The translations under genes and the position numbers were made by a program. Below the pieces are notes generated by a model. That model searched no databases and was not told where the DNA came from. It saw only the letters and a list, made by a program, of their open reading frames with translations. From Oscillospiraceae bacterium (GTDB lineage: Bacteria; Bacillota; Clostridia; Oscillospirales; Ruminococcaceae): a stretch of 59,814 bases of DNA. Shown here piece after piece: positions 16,273 to 24,052 of the stretch (its first letter is position 1; each line of letters begins with the position of its first letter). The DNA lies in the NCBI GenBank assembly GCA_019423755.1, contig JAHZAU010000014.1, positions 1-59,814 on the forward strand. Reading direction: 5' to 3'.

Positions 16273-16800
16273 ATGCGAAAGACGTACATCGAAGCAGGCA
16301 AGATCGTCACCACCCACGGGGTGCGCGGCGAGGTCAAGGTCTACCCCTGGTGCGACGACCCCGAGATGTTTTATGATATCGACACCCTCTATCTGGACGC
16401 CGCCGGCCGCCGCCCGGTGCAGATCGAAGGGGTGCGGATGCAGAAGAATATGCTGCTGCTGCGGCTGGAAGGGGTGGACACCCTGGAAGCGGCTGCGGCC
16501 CTGCGGGACCAGGTGCTCTACGTCCACCGGGACGATATCCCCATGGAGGAGGGCGAATACCTGATCCAGGACCTGATCGGCCTGGAAGTTTACGACGCCG
16601 ACACCGGCCGCCTTTACGGCAAGCTGACCCAGGTGAGCCCCACCGGCGCCAACGACGTCTACCACATCCGCTTTGCCGACGGCAAGGAGCGGCTGATCCC
16701 CGCTATCCCCCAGGTGGTCATCGAGACCGACCCCGAGGGCGGCAGGATGACCATCCGCCCGCTGCCGGGCCTCTTTGAAGAGGAGGAGACCGCAGAATGA
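16273..16800 (+). CDS. rimM: Ribosome maturation factor RimM
   Basis: The product is 175 residues. RimM binds S19 and helps assemble the 30S head. The N-terminal RimM barrel starts EAGKIVTTHGVRGEVKVYPW, and the PRC-barrel-like C-terminal part includes LIGLEVYD and GKERLIPAIPQVV. The ATG at 16273 was preferred over 16264, because AGAAAGGA is 8 bases from the former and nearly touches the latter. It overlaps trmD by 4 bases (ATGA). Confidence 0.95.
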   Translation: MRKTYIEAGKIVTTHGVRGEVKVYPWCDDPEMFYDIDTLYLDAAGRRPVQIEGVRMQKNMLLLRLEGVDTLEAAAALRDQVLYVHRDDIPMEEGEYLIQDLIGLEVYDADTGRLYGKLTQVSPTGANDVYHIRFADGKERLIPAIPQVVIETDPEGGRMTIRPLPGLFEEEETAE

Positions 16801-17621
16801 TGCGCTTTGATATCGCCACCCTCTTTGTGGAGATGTGCGAGCGGGTGCTGGACGAGAGCATCATCGGCCGGGCGCGCCGGGCCGGCAAGCTGGAAGCTTA
16901 CTGCCACAACATCCGGGACTATACCCAGGACAAACACCGCCGGGTGGACGATACCCCCTACGGCGGCGGCATGGGGATGCTCATGCAGGCCGAGCCCATC
17001 TACCAGTGCTACCAGGGCGTCTGCGATATGCTGGCCCGGGACGGCCGGGGCCGCCCCCACGTTATCTATATGACCCCCAAGGGCAAGCCCTTCACCCAGC
17101 AGCGGGCCATCCAGCTCAAGGAGCAGTATGACAGCATCTTCCTGCTGTGCGGCCACTACGAAGGGGTGGACCAGCGGGTGCTGGACGAGATCGTGGATGA
17201 GGAGATCTCCATCGGCGACTATGTGCTCACCGGCGGGGAGCTGGGAGCGCTGGTGGTGGTGGACGCCGTGGGCCGCCTGTGCGAAGGGGTGCTTTCCGAG
17301 GAGGTGTGCTTCACCGAGGAGAGCCACTACAACGGCCTGCTGGAGTACCCGCAGTACACCCGCCCGCCGGTTTGGCACGGCCAGGAGGTGCCCCCGGTGC
17401 TGCTTTCCGGCCACCACGCCAACATCCAGGCCTGGCGGCGGGAGCAGTCCATCCAGGTGACCCGCCGCTGCCGCCCCGACCTGTTGGCTACCGCCGACCT
17501 GACCGACAAGGAGCGCCGCCGCCTGCGGGAGCAGGAGCAGCAGGAGGAGCGGGAGCGCCAGATGCAGCAGGAAATGCAGCAGGGTGCTGGGGAGGACGCT
17601 CCCGACCCGGCAGAGCAGTAG
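16797..17621 (+). CDS. trmD: tRNA (guanine37-N1)-methyltransferase TrmD
   Basis: The product is 274 residues. TrmD methylates G37 of tRNAs reading CNN codons and prevents +1 frameshifting. The SPOUT knot motifs are visible: YGGGMGMLMQAEPIY, CGHYEGVDQRVLDE and YVLTGGELGALVVVDAV. SYHAN-type residues appear as SGHHANI. The C-terminal 35 residues are a Glu/Gln-rich helix (REQEQQEERERQMQQEMQQ), longer than in most TrmD proteins. It is translationally coupled to rimM. An rplS gene, often next, is absent here. Confidence 0.96.
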   Translation: MMRFDIATLFVEMCERVLDESIIGRARRAGKLEAYCHNIRDYTQDKHRRVDDTPYGGGMGMLMQAEPIYQCYQGVCDMLARDGRGRPHVIYMTPKGKPFTQQRAIQLKEQYDSIFLLCGHYEGVDQRVLDEIVDEEISIGDYVLTGGELGALVVVDAVGRLCEGVLSEEVCFTEESHYNGLLEYPQYTRPPVWHGQEVPPVLLSGHHANIQAWRREQSIQVTRRCRPDLLATADLTDKERRRLREQEQQEERERQMQQEMQQGAGEDAPDPAEQ

Positions 17622-17750
17622 TTTTCGACGGAAGCGGGCGTTTTGGGGCAGTGTTTTTAGACAATATACCGAAAACCCCGTCCCCGGCGGACGGGAAGTA
17701 GGCGGAAGATTGGAAGGAAATTCCGTCGATTTCCCGATATGCTGTCGAAA
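17622..17750. repeat. Inverted-repeat-bounded segment in a 417-base gap
   Basis: The gap 17622-18038 has no clear gene apart from a possible 18-codon leader ORF. Its first 129 bases start with TTTTCGAC and end with GTCGAAAA, an exact 8-base inverted repeat. A second inverted pair, TCGACGGAA/TTCCGTCGA, lies inside. It may be a small non-autonomous element, an operator pair or chance. Short hairpins also lie at about 17806-17835 (CCCTCC/GGGGGG, AGCCC/GGGCT). No terminator with a proper T-tract was found after trmD. Confidence 0.3.
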
Positions 17751-17894
17751 ATGACACCAAAATAATGTGCAATCTGCCGGGCATGTTGAAAACTTTATGG
17801 TGAATCCCTCCAAAGGGGGGCGAGCCCAAAGGGCTGGAAGTTGGAAAAGAAGCAGAAAATGCAGGAGCCGCCCGCCGGTTTTCGGGAAAATGCG

Positions 17895-17922
17895 TTGACG
17901 CGTGGGTCTGGTATGCTATAAT
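17895..17922 (+). promoter_or_regulatory. Strong promoter of ptsH
   Basis: TTGACG (17895-17900) and a perfect TATAAT (17917-17922) are separated by 16 bases. The implied 5' leader is about 110 bases. It includes an arm pair GCGGAA/TTCCGC and an 18-codon ORF (17961-18017) that ends 21 bases before ptsH. Confidence 0.8.
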
Positions 17923-18038
17923 AAGGGTGTTGGCGGAACAACCTAGGATAGACCGAAACGATGGCGTTCCTGCTGGATCCGCTTCCGCAACAGATCTGTA
18001 ATTCATCTAAATTTTAAGTGATTAGGGGAGTTCGTAAG

Positions 18039-18302
18039 ATGTTTGTGAAAGAAGTAGTAGTTCAGAACCAGGTAGGTCTCCATGCTCGTCCGGCAACCTT
18101 CTTCATCCAGAAAGCCAACGAATACAAGGCTTCTATCTGGGTTGAGAGAGAAGAGCGCAGAGTCAATGCCAAGAGCCTTCTGGGCGTTCTGTCCCTGGGT
18201 ATCGTTGGCGGCACCACCATCCGCATCATTGCAGACGGTTCCGATGAGCAGCAGGCTGTCGAAGGCCTGGTGAAACTGGTCGAGTCCGGCTTCGCTGAAT
18301 AA
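18039..18302 (+). CDS. ptsH: Phosphocarrier protein HPr
   Basis: The product is 87 residues. HPr passes phosphate from enzyme I to sugar-specific PTS components. The active-site His15 is in VGLHARPA, and the regulatory Ser46 is in NAKSLLGVL, the site used by HPr kinase for CcpA-dependent catabolite control. Both are present, so this is HPr rather than the His-less Crh. The ATG at 18039 follows AGGGGAG. Codon use is that of a highly expressed gene. It is monocistronic; no ptsI follows. Confidence 0.95.
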   Translation: MFVKEVVVQNQVGLHARPATFFIQKANEYKASIWVEREERRVNAKSLLGVLSLGIVGGTTIRIIADGSDEQQAVEGLVKLVESGFAE

Positions 18303-18330
18303 TCTGCCCTATCCAAACAGGCATGATATA

Positions 18331-18363
18331 AGGAGTATCGCCCGCGGGCGATGCTCCTTTTTT
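18331..18363 (+). terminator. Terminator of ptsH
   Basis: AGGAGTATCGCCC pairs with GGGCGATGCTCCT and is followed by TTTTTT. Confidence 0.88.
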
Positions 18364-18388
18364 CGCTTTTACCGGGGCAAAAAAACCA

Positions 18389-18417
18389 ATGACAACTGTC
18401 CGGTTTTGTGGTATGAT
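18389..18417 (+). promoter_or_regulatory. Promoter of 18457-18741
   Basis: ATGACA (18389-18394) and TATGAT (18412-18417) are separated by 17 bases, with an extended TGG before the -10. Confidence 0.7.
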
Positions 18418-18456
18418 ACCGGTAAACGAAAGATTACAAAAACGGAGGGATTGGAT

Positions 18457-18741
18457 ATGTGGCTTGCGACCGGCGCGCTGGGGCTTTTGACCGCGGGGCT
18501 TGCGGTAGCTTTGGCGGCAAAACAAAGCAAAAAGACGGGGCTTGCGGTGTCCTCCGCCCTGGTGTTTACCGTGCTGACCCTGCTGCTGGAATACCGTCAG
18601 GTGTACCGCTGGGTGATGCAGGAGGACTGGTCGGCGCTGATGGACGTGGTACCCACCATGCACAACGTCCTTTGCGGGTACGTCATCCTGGTGTTTCTCG
18701 GGTGCGCCGCGGCGCTGGCGCTTGGCCGCCGCTCCCGCTAA
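18457..18741 (+). CDS. Small membrane protein, unknown
   Basis: The product is 94 residues. There are three hydrophobic stretches: LATGALGLLTAGLAVALAA (about 3-21), LAVSSALVFTVLTLLLE (about 29-45) and VLCGYVILVFLGCAAALAL (about 71-89). A polar loop between the last two contains YRQVYRWVMQEDW. No family was recognised. It has its own promoter, a GGAGG site before the ATG, and a terminator. Confidence 0.65.
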   Translation: MWLATGALGLLTAGLAVALAAKQSKKTGLAVSSALVFTVLTLLLEYRQVYRWVMQEDWSALMDVVPTMHNVLCGYVILVFLGCAAALALGRRSR

Positions 18742-18759
18742 AGCGCATCTTCTCCTAAG

Positions 18760-18791
18760 GACAGCCGACAGAAGGGCCGGCTGTCTTTTTT
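18760..18791 (+). terminator. Rho-independent terminator
   Basis: GACAGCCG pairs with CGGCTGTC and is followed by TTTTTT. Confidence 0.85.
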
Positions 18792-18808
18792 CATCCTCGA
18801 AAATATGG

Positions 18809-18814
18809 TATACT
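18809..18814 (+). promoter_or_regulatory. Extended -10 element before uvrC
   Basis: TATACT is preceded by TGG, giving an extended -10. The -35 region falls in the T-tract of the preceding terminator and is poor. Confidence 0.4.
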
Positions 18815-18838
18815 GGAAAAAACGAAAGGAGGCCGCCC

Positions 18839-20725
18839 ATGGATAACCCAAGGCTGGAATATCTGGCCCAAAAGGCCCGCACCCTGCCGCTGGAGCCGGG
18901 CATCTACCTGATGAAGGACCGCTCCGGGCAGATCATCTATGTGGGCAAGGCCAAAAAGCTGCGCAACCGGGTGAGCAGCTACTTCCGCAGCGTGGAAAAG
19001 CACCTGCCCAAGGTCTACCGCATGGTGGAGAACGTCTGGGACTTTGAGACCATCCTCACCCGCAGCGAGTTTGAAGCGCTGATTTTGGAGTGCAGCTTCA
19101 TCAAGCAGCATTCCCCCAAATACAACATCCTCCTCAAGGACGACAAGGGCTACCACTATATCCGCATCACCCCCGGGGACTGGGGCCGCATCGAGGCGGT
19201 CCACCAGAAGGAGGAGGACGGCAGCCGCTACATCGGGCCGTACCTTTCGGGGTATGTGGTCAACCAGACGGTGGACGAGGTGAACCGGGCGTTTTTGCTG
19301 CCCACCTGCAGCCGCCGCTTCCCCCAGGAGATCGGCCGCCAGCGCCCCTGCCTCAACTACCACATCCACCAGTGCATGGCCCCCTGCACCGGCAAGATCT
19401 CCCCTCAGGAGTACAAAGAAGCCCTGGAGCAGGCGGTGGACTTCCTCAAAGGGGACAGCCAGCAGGCCCAGAAACTGCTGGCCCAGAAGATGTACGAGGC
19501 CTCCGAGGCCATGGAGTTTGAAAAGGCCGCCCGCTACCGCGACCGCCTCAAGGCCATCCAGGCCATCCAACAGCGGCAGAAGCTGGTCTCCATCCGCTAC
19601 GAGGAGGAGGACGTCATTGCGGTGGTGCAGGGCCTTGCCGGCAGCGGGGAAAGCTGCTGTGCCGTGGTGCTGCAGTTTCGGGGCTACAAGCTGGTGGACA
19701 AGGAGTATTTCTTCCTAGAGCAGGGCCAGGACCTGGCCGAGACCCGCAGCCGCTTCCTCATGCAGTACTACGAGATGAAGGGCCAGATCCCCAAGATGGT
19801 GGTGCTGGACGGGGAGCTGGAACACCCCGAGGAGCAGCGGGCCTATCTTTGCGAGAAGGCTGGGCGGAAGGTGGAGCTGGTCTTCCCCCAAAAGGGCGAC
19901 CAGAAACAGCTGGTGGAGCTGGCGCGGGACAACGCCAGCCAGCAGATCGCTCAGACCACCCGCCGCACCAACCGGGAGGTGGCCGCCCTGGACGAGCTGG
20001 CCCGCCTGCTGGGCCTGCCCCAGCCGCCCCGCTACATCGAGGCCTACGATATCTCCAACATCGGCAGCCAGACCATCGTGGCGGGCATGGTGGTCTACCA
20101 GGACGGCCGCCCGCTCAAGGGCGCTTACCGCAAGTTCTCGGTGCGCTCGGTGCAGGGCGCGCCGGACGACTACGCCTCCATGCGGGAGGTCATCACCCGG
20201 CGGCTCACCGAGTACGGCCTGCACAAGGAGGAAGGGGTGGGCTTCGGGCGCCTGCCGGATCTGATCTTATTGGACGGCGGACGCACCCATGTGGCGGCGG
20301 TGAAGCCCCTGGTGCAGGAGATGGGCTTTTCCATCCCGGTGTTCGGCATGGTCAAGGACGACCGGCACCGCACCCGCACCGTCACCACCGAGGAGGGGGA
20401 ACTTTCGGTCTCCGCCTATCGCGGGGCCTTCCGGCTGCTTACCGCCATCCAGGACGAGGTGCACCGGTTTTCCATCTCCTACTCCCGCTCCAAGCACCAA
20501 AGCGGCGCCTTCCGCCTGGCGCTGGAAGGGGTGCCCGGCATCGGCCCCAAGCGGGCCCAGGCGCTGTTTTCCCGCTTCGGCAGCCTCAAGGCCATGAAGG
20601 CCGCCGGGGAGGAGGAGCTGGCCGCCGTCCCGGGGATGACCGCCCCGGCGGCGCGGGAGCTGTACCGCGCGCTGCACAAGGACGGCTCGCAGCTGCCCCT
20701 GCCCCCGGCGGAGGAAGAGGCCTAG
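18839..20725 (+). CDS. uvrC: Excinuclease ABC subunit C
   Basis: The product is 628 residues. UvrC makes both incisions in nucleotide excision repair. The N-terminal GIY-YIG nuclease starts PGIYLMKDRSGQIIYVGKAK. A Cys-containing segment (CSRRFP, CLNYHIHQCMAPCTG) follows, then a UVR motif near EAMEFEKAARYRDRL. The C-terminal RNase H-like nuclease has AYDISNIG, LILLDGGRTHV and SISYSRSKHQSG, and tandem helix-hairpin-helix motifs come last (LEGVPGIGPKRAQALFSRFG). The length is normal. The ATG at 18839 follows AAAGGAGG. uvrA and uvrB are not in the window. Confidence 0.97.
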   Translation: MDNPRLEYLAQKARTLPLEPGIYLMKDRSGQIIYVGKAKKLRNRVSSYFRSVEKHLPKVYRMVENVWDFETILTRSEFEALILECSFIKQHSPKYNILLKDDKGYHYIRITPGDWGRIEAVHQKEEDGSRYIGPYLSGYVVNQTVDEVNRAFLLPTCSRRFPQEIGRQRPCLNYHIHQCMAPCTGKISPQEYKEALEQAVDFLKGDSQQAQKLLAQKMYEASEAMEFEKAARYRDRLKAIQAIQQRQKLVSIRYEEEDVIAVVQGLAGSGESCCAVVLQFRGYKLVDKEYFFLEQGQDLAETRSRFLMQYYEMKGQIPKMVVLDGELEHPEEQRAYLCEKAGRKVELVFPQKGDQKQLVELARDNASQQIAQTTRRTNREVAALDELARLLGLPQPPRYIEAYDISNIGSQTIVAGMVVYQDGRPLKGAYRKFSVRSVQGAPDDYASMREVITRRLTEYGLHKEEGVGFGRLPDLILLDGGRTHVAAVKPLVQEMGFSIPVFGMVKDDRHRTRTVTTEEGELSVSAYRGAFRLLTAIQDEVHRFSISYSRSKHQSGAFRLALEGVPGIGPKRAQALFSRFGSLKAMKAAGEEELAAVPGMTAPAARELYRALHKDGSQLPLPPAEEEA

Positions 20726-20771
20726 CCCTCTCAAAAAATTGTAAATTTCCCCGCGCGGCCGGGCTTATCCA

Positions 20772-20800
20772 TTGACAGCAGGCCCAAAACCGGAGATAAT
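20772..20800 (+). promoter_or_regulatory. Promoter of rsmD-coaD
   Basis: TTGACA (20772-20777) and GATAAT (20795-20800) are separated by 17 bases. Confidence 0.75.
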
Positions 20801-20867
20801 AAAAAGAGGCATCCCGCTGCCGGCCGGGCGTCCCGGTACGGCGGCAGAAAGGCTCGGTTTATAAGTT

Positions 20868-21440
20868 ATGAGAGTGATCACAGGAACCGCCCGGGGCCGC
20901 AAGCTCCTGGCGCCGGAAGGGCTGGACACCCGCCCTTCTTCCGATATGACCAAGCAGGCGGTGTTTAACATCCTGCAAAATTACGTGGAGGGCAGCGTCT
21001 TTCTGGACCTGTTTGCCGGCTCCGGCCAGATGGGCATCGAGGCCCTGAGCCGCGGGGCCCGCAGCGCCACCTTCATCGATGCCAGCCCCAAAGCCATCGC
21101 CGTCATCAAGGAAAACCTGAAAAAATGCGGCATGATGGACCGCGCCCGGGTGGCGATGATGGAAAGCGCCGGTTTCCTGCAGGGCTCGTCCCAGCAGTTT
21201 GATCTGGCTTTCCTGGACCCGCCCTACCAGAAGGGCCTCATGGAGCAGGTACTGCCCCTGCTGGAGCCCCGCATGGCCCCGGCGGGCATCGTCGTCTGCG
21301 AGACAGAACGCCGGGAGGAGCTCCCGGAGCAGATGGGCGCCTTCGTCCAGGCGAAAACCTACTTCTACGGCAAGGCAAAGCTCACCGTTTACCGCCGTCC
21401 CGCCCAGGAAGAACCCGGGGAAGAAGGCGGCGAGGAATGA
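20868..21440 (+). CDS. rsmD: 16S rRNA (guanine966-N2)-methyltransferase RsmD
   Basis: The product is 190 residues. It starts MRVITGTARGRKL and has LDLFAGSGQMGIEALSRGA for SAM binding and the catalytic FLDPPY. The ribosome-binding site is weak (AAAGG is about 15 bases from the ATG). The C-terminus overlaps coaD by 4 bases (ATGA). The rsmD-coaD pairing is standard in Firmicutes. Confidence 0.93.
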   Translation: MRVITGTARGRKLLAPEGLDTRPSSDMTKQAVFNILQNYVEGSVFLDLFAGSGQMGIEALSRGARSATFIDASPKAIAVIKENLKKCGMMDRARVAMMESAGFLQGSSQQFDLAFLDPPYQKGLMEQVLPLLEPRMAPAGIVVCETERREELPEQMGAFVQAKTYFYGKAKLTVYRRPAQEEPGEEGGEE

Positions 21441-21931
21441 GCCCGCGCATCGCGGTGGTGCCCGGTAGCTTCGACCCCATTACCAACGGGCACATGGATA
21501 TCATCCGCCGGGCGTCGCGGCTCTTTGACCAGGTGATCGTGCTGGTGGCGCCCAATGCGGACAAGCACCCGGCCTTCACCTTGGAGGAGCGCCGGGAGAT
21601 GATCCGCCTTTGTACCCGGGAGATGCCCGGCGTGCAGGTGGACAGCCACGATGGCCTGCTGGTGGACTACCTGCGGCAGCAGGGGGCCACAGCGGTGGTA
21701 CGGGGGCTGCGGGCGGTATCGGACTTCGAGTACGAGTTCCAGATGGCGCTCATCAACAAAAAGCTCTATGACGGCGCGGAAACGGTGTTTCTGACCACCC
21801 GTGCCGAAAATTTATACCTCAGCTCCAGCATGGTGCGGCAGGTGGCCGCCCTGGGAGGGGAGATCCGGGATTTTGTGCCGCCGGAAGTGGTGCAGCTGGT
21901 CCTGGACCGCCTGCGAGGACCCAAAGCCTAG
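21437..21931 (+). CDS. coaD: Phosphopantetheine adenylyltransferase
   Basis: The product is 164 residues. It catalyses the penultimate step of coenzyme A synthesis. The nucleotidyl-transferase motif PGSFDPITNGHMDII is intact, as are RGLRAVSDFEYEFQMA and the YLSSSMVRQVA segment. It is translationally coupled to rsmD. Confidence 0.97.
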   Translation: MSPRIAVVPGSFDPITNGHMDIIRRASRLFDQVIVLVAPNADKHPAFTLEERREMIRLCTREMPGVQVDSHDGLLVDYLRQQGATAVVRGLRAVSDFEYEFQMALINKKLYDGAETVFLTTRAENLYLSSSMVRQVAALGGEIRDFVPPEVVQLVLDRLRGPKA

Positions 21932-21959
21932 CGCAGCGCGCAGGCCGGGCAGGGGAAGG

Positions 21960-22012
21960 TCCGCCGGAAGGCTCCCCGCCCTGAGAAAAACAGACCCAGC
22001 AGTTCCGGCGGA
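21960..22012 (+). promoter_or_regulatory. Perfect 10-bp stem abutting a ribosome-binding site
   Basis: TCCGCCGGAA (21960-21969) and TTCCGGCGGA (22003-22012) are exact inverted repeats around a 33-base loop. The stem ends two to four bases before the AAGGAGAG that serves the gene at 22031. It could set RNA stability or ribosome access. It lacks a T-tract. Confidence 0.45.
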
Positions 22013-22030
22013 GATAAGGAGAGAAAAGCT

Positions 22031-22519
22031 ATGAACATCGAAGAAATCCTCAACGAGATCGACGATATGCTGGAGGAGGCTTGGAGCCTGCCGTTTTCCA
22101 ACGGAAAATGCGTGGTAGACGCCCAGCGGGTGAAGGATTATATCGAGGATATCCGCCTGAACCTGCCCGGTGAGATCAAGCAGGCCAAGCTCATCGTCAC
22201 CGACCGCTCGGACATCATCTCCAGCGCCGAGCGCCAGGCCGAAGCCACCCTGCGCAAGGCCGAGGAGCGCGCCCGCTTCCTCATCGCCCAGGAGGAGATC
22301 GTCAAGCAGGCCCAGGAAAAGGCCGCCGAGATCATCGGTCAGGCCCAGGCTTCCGCCAAGGAACTGCGCCGCGCTTCCCACGATTTTTCCGACTCCATCC
22401 TCAAGCAGACCGAGGACGCCCTGACCCAGTCGCTGAAAAACGTCCGGGATACCCGCCAGGCGCTGCGGGTGGCCGCCAATAAGAAAAACGGCGCTGTCCC
22501 CATGCGCGACGGCGAATAA
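22031..22519 (+). CDS. Coiled-coil protein (V-ATPase subunit H/E-like helices)
   Basis: The product is 162 residues and almost entirely helical. A short N-terminal module (NIEEILNEIDDMLEEAW) is followed by a long coiled coil with SAERQAEATLRKAEERARFLIAQEEIVKQAQEKAAEII, resembling DivIVA or ATP-synthase stalk-like helices. Proteins of this kind are often annotated as ATPase-like in Clostridia, but no nucleotide-binding motif is visible and I assign no function. A similar gene next to coaD is common in the group. Confidence 0.6.
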   Translation: MNIEEILNEIDDMLEEAWSLPFSNGKCVVDAQRVKDYIEDIRLNLPGEIKQAKLIVTDRSDIISSAERQAEATLRKAEERARFLIAQEEIVKQAQEKAAEIIGQAQASAKELRRASHDFSDSILKQTEDALTQSLKNVRDTRQALRVAANKKNGAVPMRDGE

Positions 22520-22540
22520 CCCCCTTTTCACCGACCCCAT

Positions 22541-22576
22541 ATCCCCAAAGGCCCGCCCGGCTTTTGGGGATTTTTT
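22541..22576 (+). terminator. Terminator of the coaD-region operon
   Basis: ATCCCCAAA pairs with TTTGGGGAT and is followed by TTTTTT. Confidence 0.85.
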
Positions 22577-22580
22577 GCGC

Positions 22581-22608
22581 AAAAAAGCCCTCCCCCGGCG
22601 GGGAGGGC
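22581..22608 (-). terminator. Terminator of the convergent gene 22635-23261
   Basis: On the minus strand GCCCTCCCC pairs with GGGGAGGGC and is followed by TTTTTT. It is adjacent to the plus-strand terminator but separate from it. Confidence 0.8.
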
Positions 22609-22634
22609 GGGCGTATCTCGGGAAAAAGGGAAGG

Positions 22635-23261
22635 TTAGTCGTGGGAAAGCAGCTGCCGGACGTATTTTTCCACCACGTCGCAGGTCTCGTTGACACCCAG
22701 CTTGGAGGTGTTGACGCAAAGGTGGTAGTTGGCGGAGTTGCCCCAATACTGGCCGGTTTGGCTGCGGTAGTATTTGGCGCGGTCGCTGTCCATGCGCTTG
22801 ATCTGCTTGCGGGCCTCGGTCTCGGAGATGCCGTAGATGCGGGAGATGCGGGCCTCGCGGTCGGCCGGGTCGGCGGTGAGGAAGATGTTGATGACGTTGG
22901 GCATATCCCGCAGAACATAGTCGGCGCAGCGTCCGACGATGACGCAGCTGTGCCGCTGGCCAAACTCCCGGATCAGCCGGGTCTGCACGCCGATAAGCTC
23001 GGCGCTGGTGGGCAGATACTGGAAGGACAGGCTGTCGTAAGCGGTGGGGAAGATGTTGTGGATGACGTTGATGGAGCGTTCATCCAAGGTGGCCAGATAT
23101 TCCTCGTCGCTGCCAAGCTCGTGGGAGGCTACGGTGAGGATCTCGCGGTCGTAGTAGTGGATACCGAACCGGCGGGCCAGCTCCTTGCCCACGGTCCGTC
23201 CGCCGCTGCCGCGCTGCCGGCCGATGGTGATGACAAATTTTTTGTTGATGGTTTCGTCCAT
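22635..23261 (-). CDS. Cytidylate-kinase-like family protein (copy B)
   Basis: The product is 208 residues. The P-loop region reads VITIGRQRGSGGRTVGKELA, followed by IHYYDREIL, CVIVGRCADYVLRD and ITEAR-type helices. It is a homologue of the protein at 5184-5810 with the same length but clearly diverged. The substrate is unknown, as for that copy. The ATG at 23261 follows GGGAGG. It is divergent from ruvC and has a consensus promoter. Confidence 0.75.
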   Translation of the reverse strand: MDETINKKFVITIGRQRGSGGRTVGKELARRFGIHYYDREILTVASHELGSDEEYLATLDERSINVIHNIFPTAYDSLSFQYLPTSAELIGVQTRLIREFGQRHSCVIVGRCADYVLRDMPNVINIFLTADPADREARISRIYGISETEARKQIKRMDSDRAKYYRSQTGQYWGNSANYHLCVNTSKLGVNETCDVVEKYVRQLLSHD

Positions 23262-23317
23262 AAAAAAGCCTCCCTTGCTGTGTGATGAAAGGGGGAGAAC
23301 CCCAGCTTTCTAATCTA

Positions 23318-23346
23318 AGTGTACCACGCTTTGTACAAAGTTTCAA
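23318..23346 (-). promoter_or_regulatory. Promoter of 22635-23261
   Basis: On the minus strand TTGAAA and TACACT are separated by 17 bases, with TGG before the -10. Confidence 0.7.
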
Positions 23347-23436
23347 GATATGTTTGGGGTATTTTTGTGATAATACAATAACGAAGCCGCGCCCCGCCGG
23401 AAACTTCCCCCGTCAGCAGGGGAGGGCGGGGCGCTC

Positions 23437-23466
23437 TTGTACCCGGGCCCTTTGGTGTGATATAAT
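23437..23466 (+). promoter_or_regulatory. Promoter of ruvC-ruvA-ruvB
   Basis: TTGTAC (23437-23442) and TATAAT (23461-23466) are separated by 18 bases. Confidence 0.75.
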
Positions 23467-23518
23467 AAATAAGATTATCAAAACGGGCGGGCGGCAGCCT
23501 GCCGGAAAGGCGGAACGC

Positions 23519-24031
23519 GTGGTAATATTGGGCATCGACCCGGGGTATGCCATCGTCGGCTGGGGGGTGGTGGACTGCACCGGAGGGCGGTTCACCGTCC
23601 GGGGCTACGGCGCCATCACCACCCCGGCGGGGATGGATTTCCCCCAGCGGCTGCGCATCATCTACGAGGATATGAACCATGTGCTGGACAAATACCAGCC
23701 CCAGGTGCTTTCCATCGAAAAACTCTACTTCACCAACAACAAGACCACCGGCATCGACGTGGCCCAGGCCCGCGGGGTGATCCTGCTTTCCTGCGCCCAG
23801 CGGGGGCTGGAGGTGGCGGAGTACACCCCCATGCAGGTGAAGCAGGCGGTGGCGGGCTACGGCAAGGCGGTGAAGCACCAGGTCATGGAGATGACCCGGG
23901 CTATGCTGCGCCTGCCCCAGGTGCCCAAGCCCGACGACACCGCCGACGCCCTGGCCCTGGCCATCTGCCACGGACACTGCGCCGGCTCCGCCCTGAGCCG
24001 CCGGCTCTGGCAGGAGGCTGCCGGCCGCTAA
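23519..24031 (+). CDS. ruvC: Holliday-junction resolvase RuvC
   Basis: The product is 170 residues. A GTG start after AAAGGCGG gives VVILGIDPG, placing the first catalytic Asp at residue 7 as in Escherichia coli. The other acidic residues are in LSIEKLYF and in the terminal PDDTADALALAI motif. It resolves four-way junctions that RuvAB migrates. ruvA begins 21 bases downstream. Confidence 0.95.
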   Translation: MVILGIDPGYAIVGWGVVDCTGGRFTVRGYGAITTPAGMDFPQRLRIIYEDMNHVLDKYQPQVLSIEKLYFTNNKTTGIDVAQARGVILLSCAQRGLEVAEYTPMQVKQAVAGYGKAVKHQVMEMTRAMLRLPQVPKPDDTADALALAICHGHCAGSALSRRLWQEAAGR

Positions 24032-24052
24032 CCGGCCCAGAAAGGAAATACC

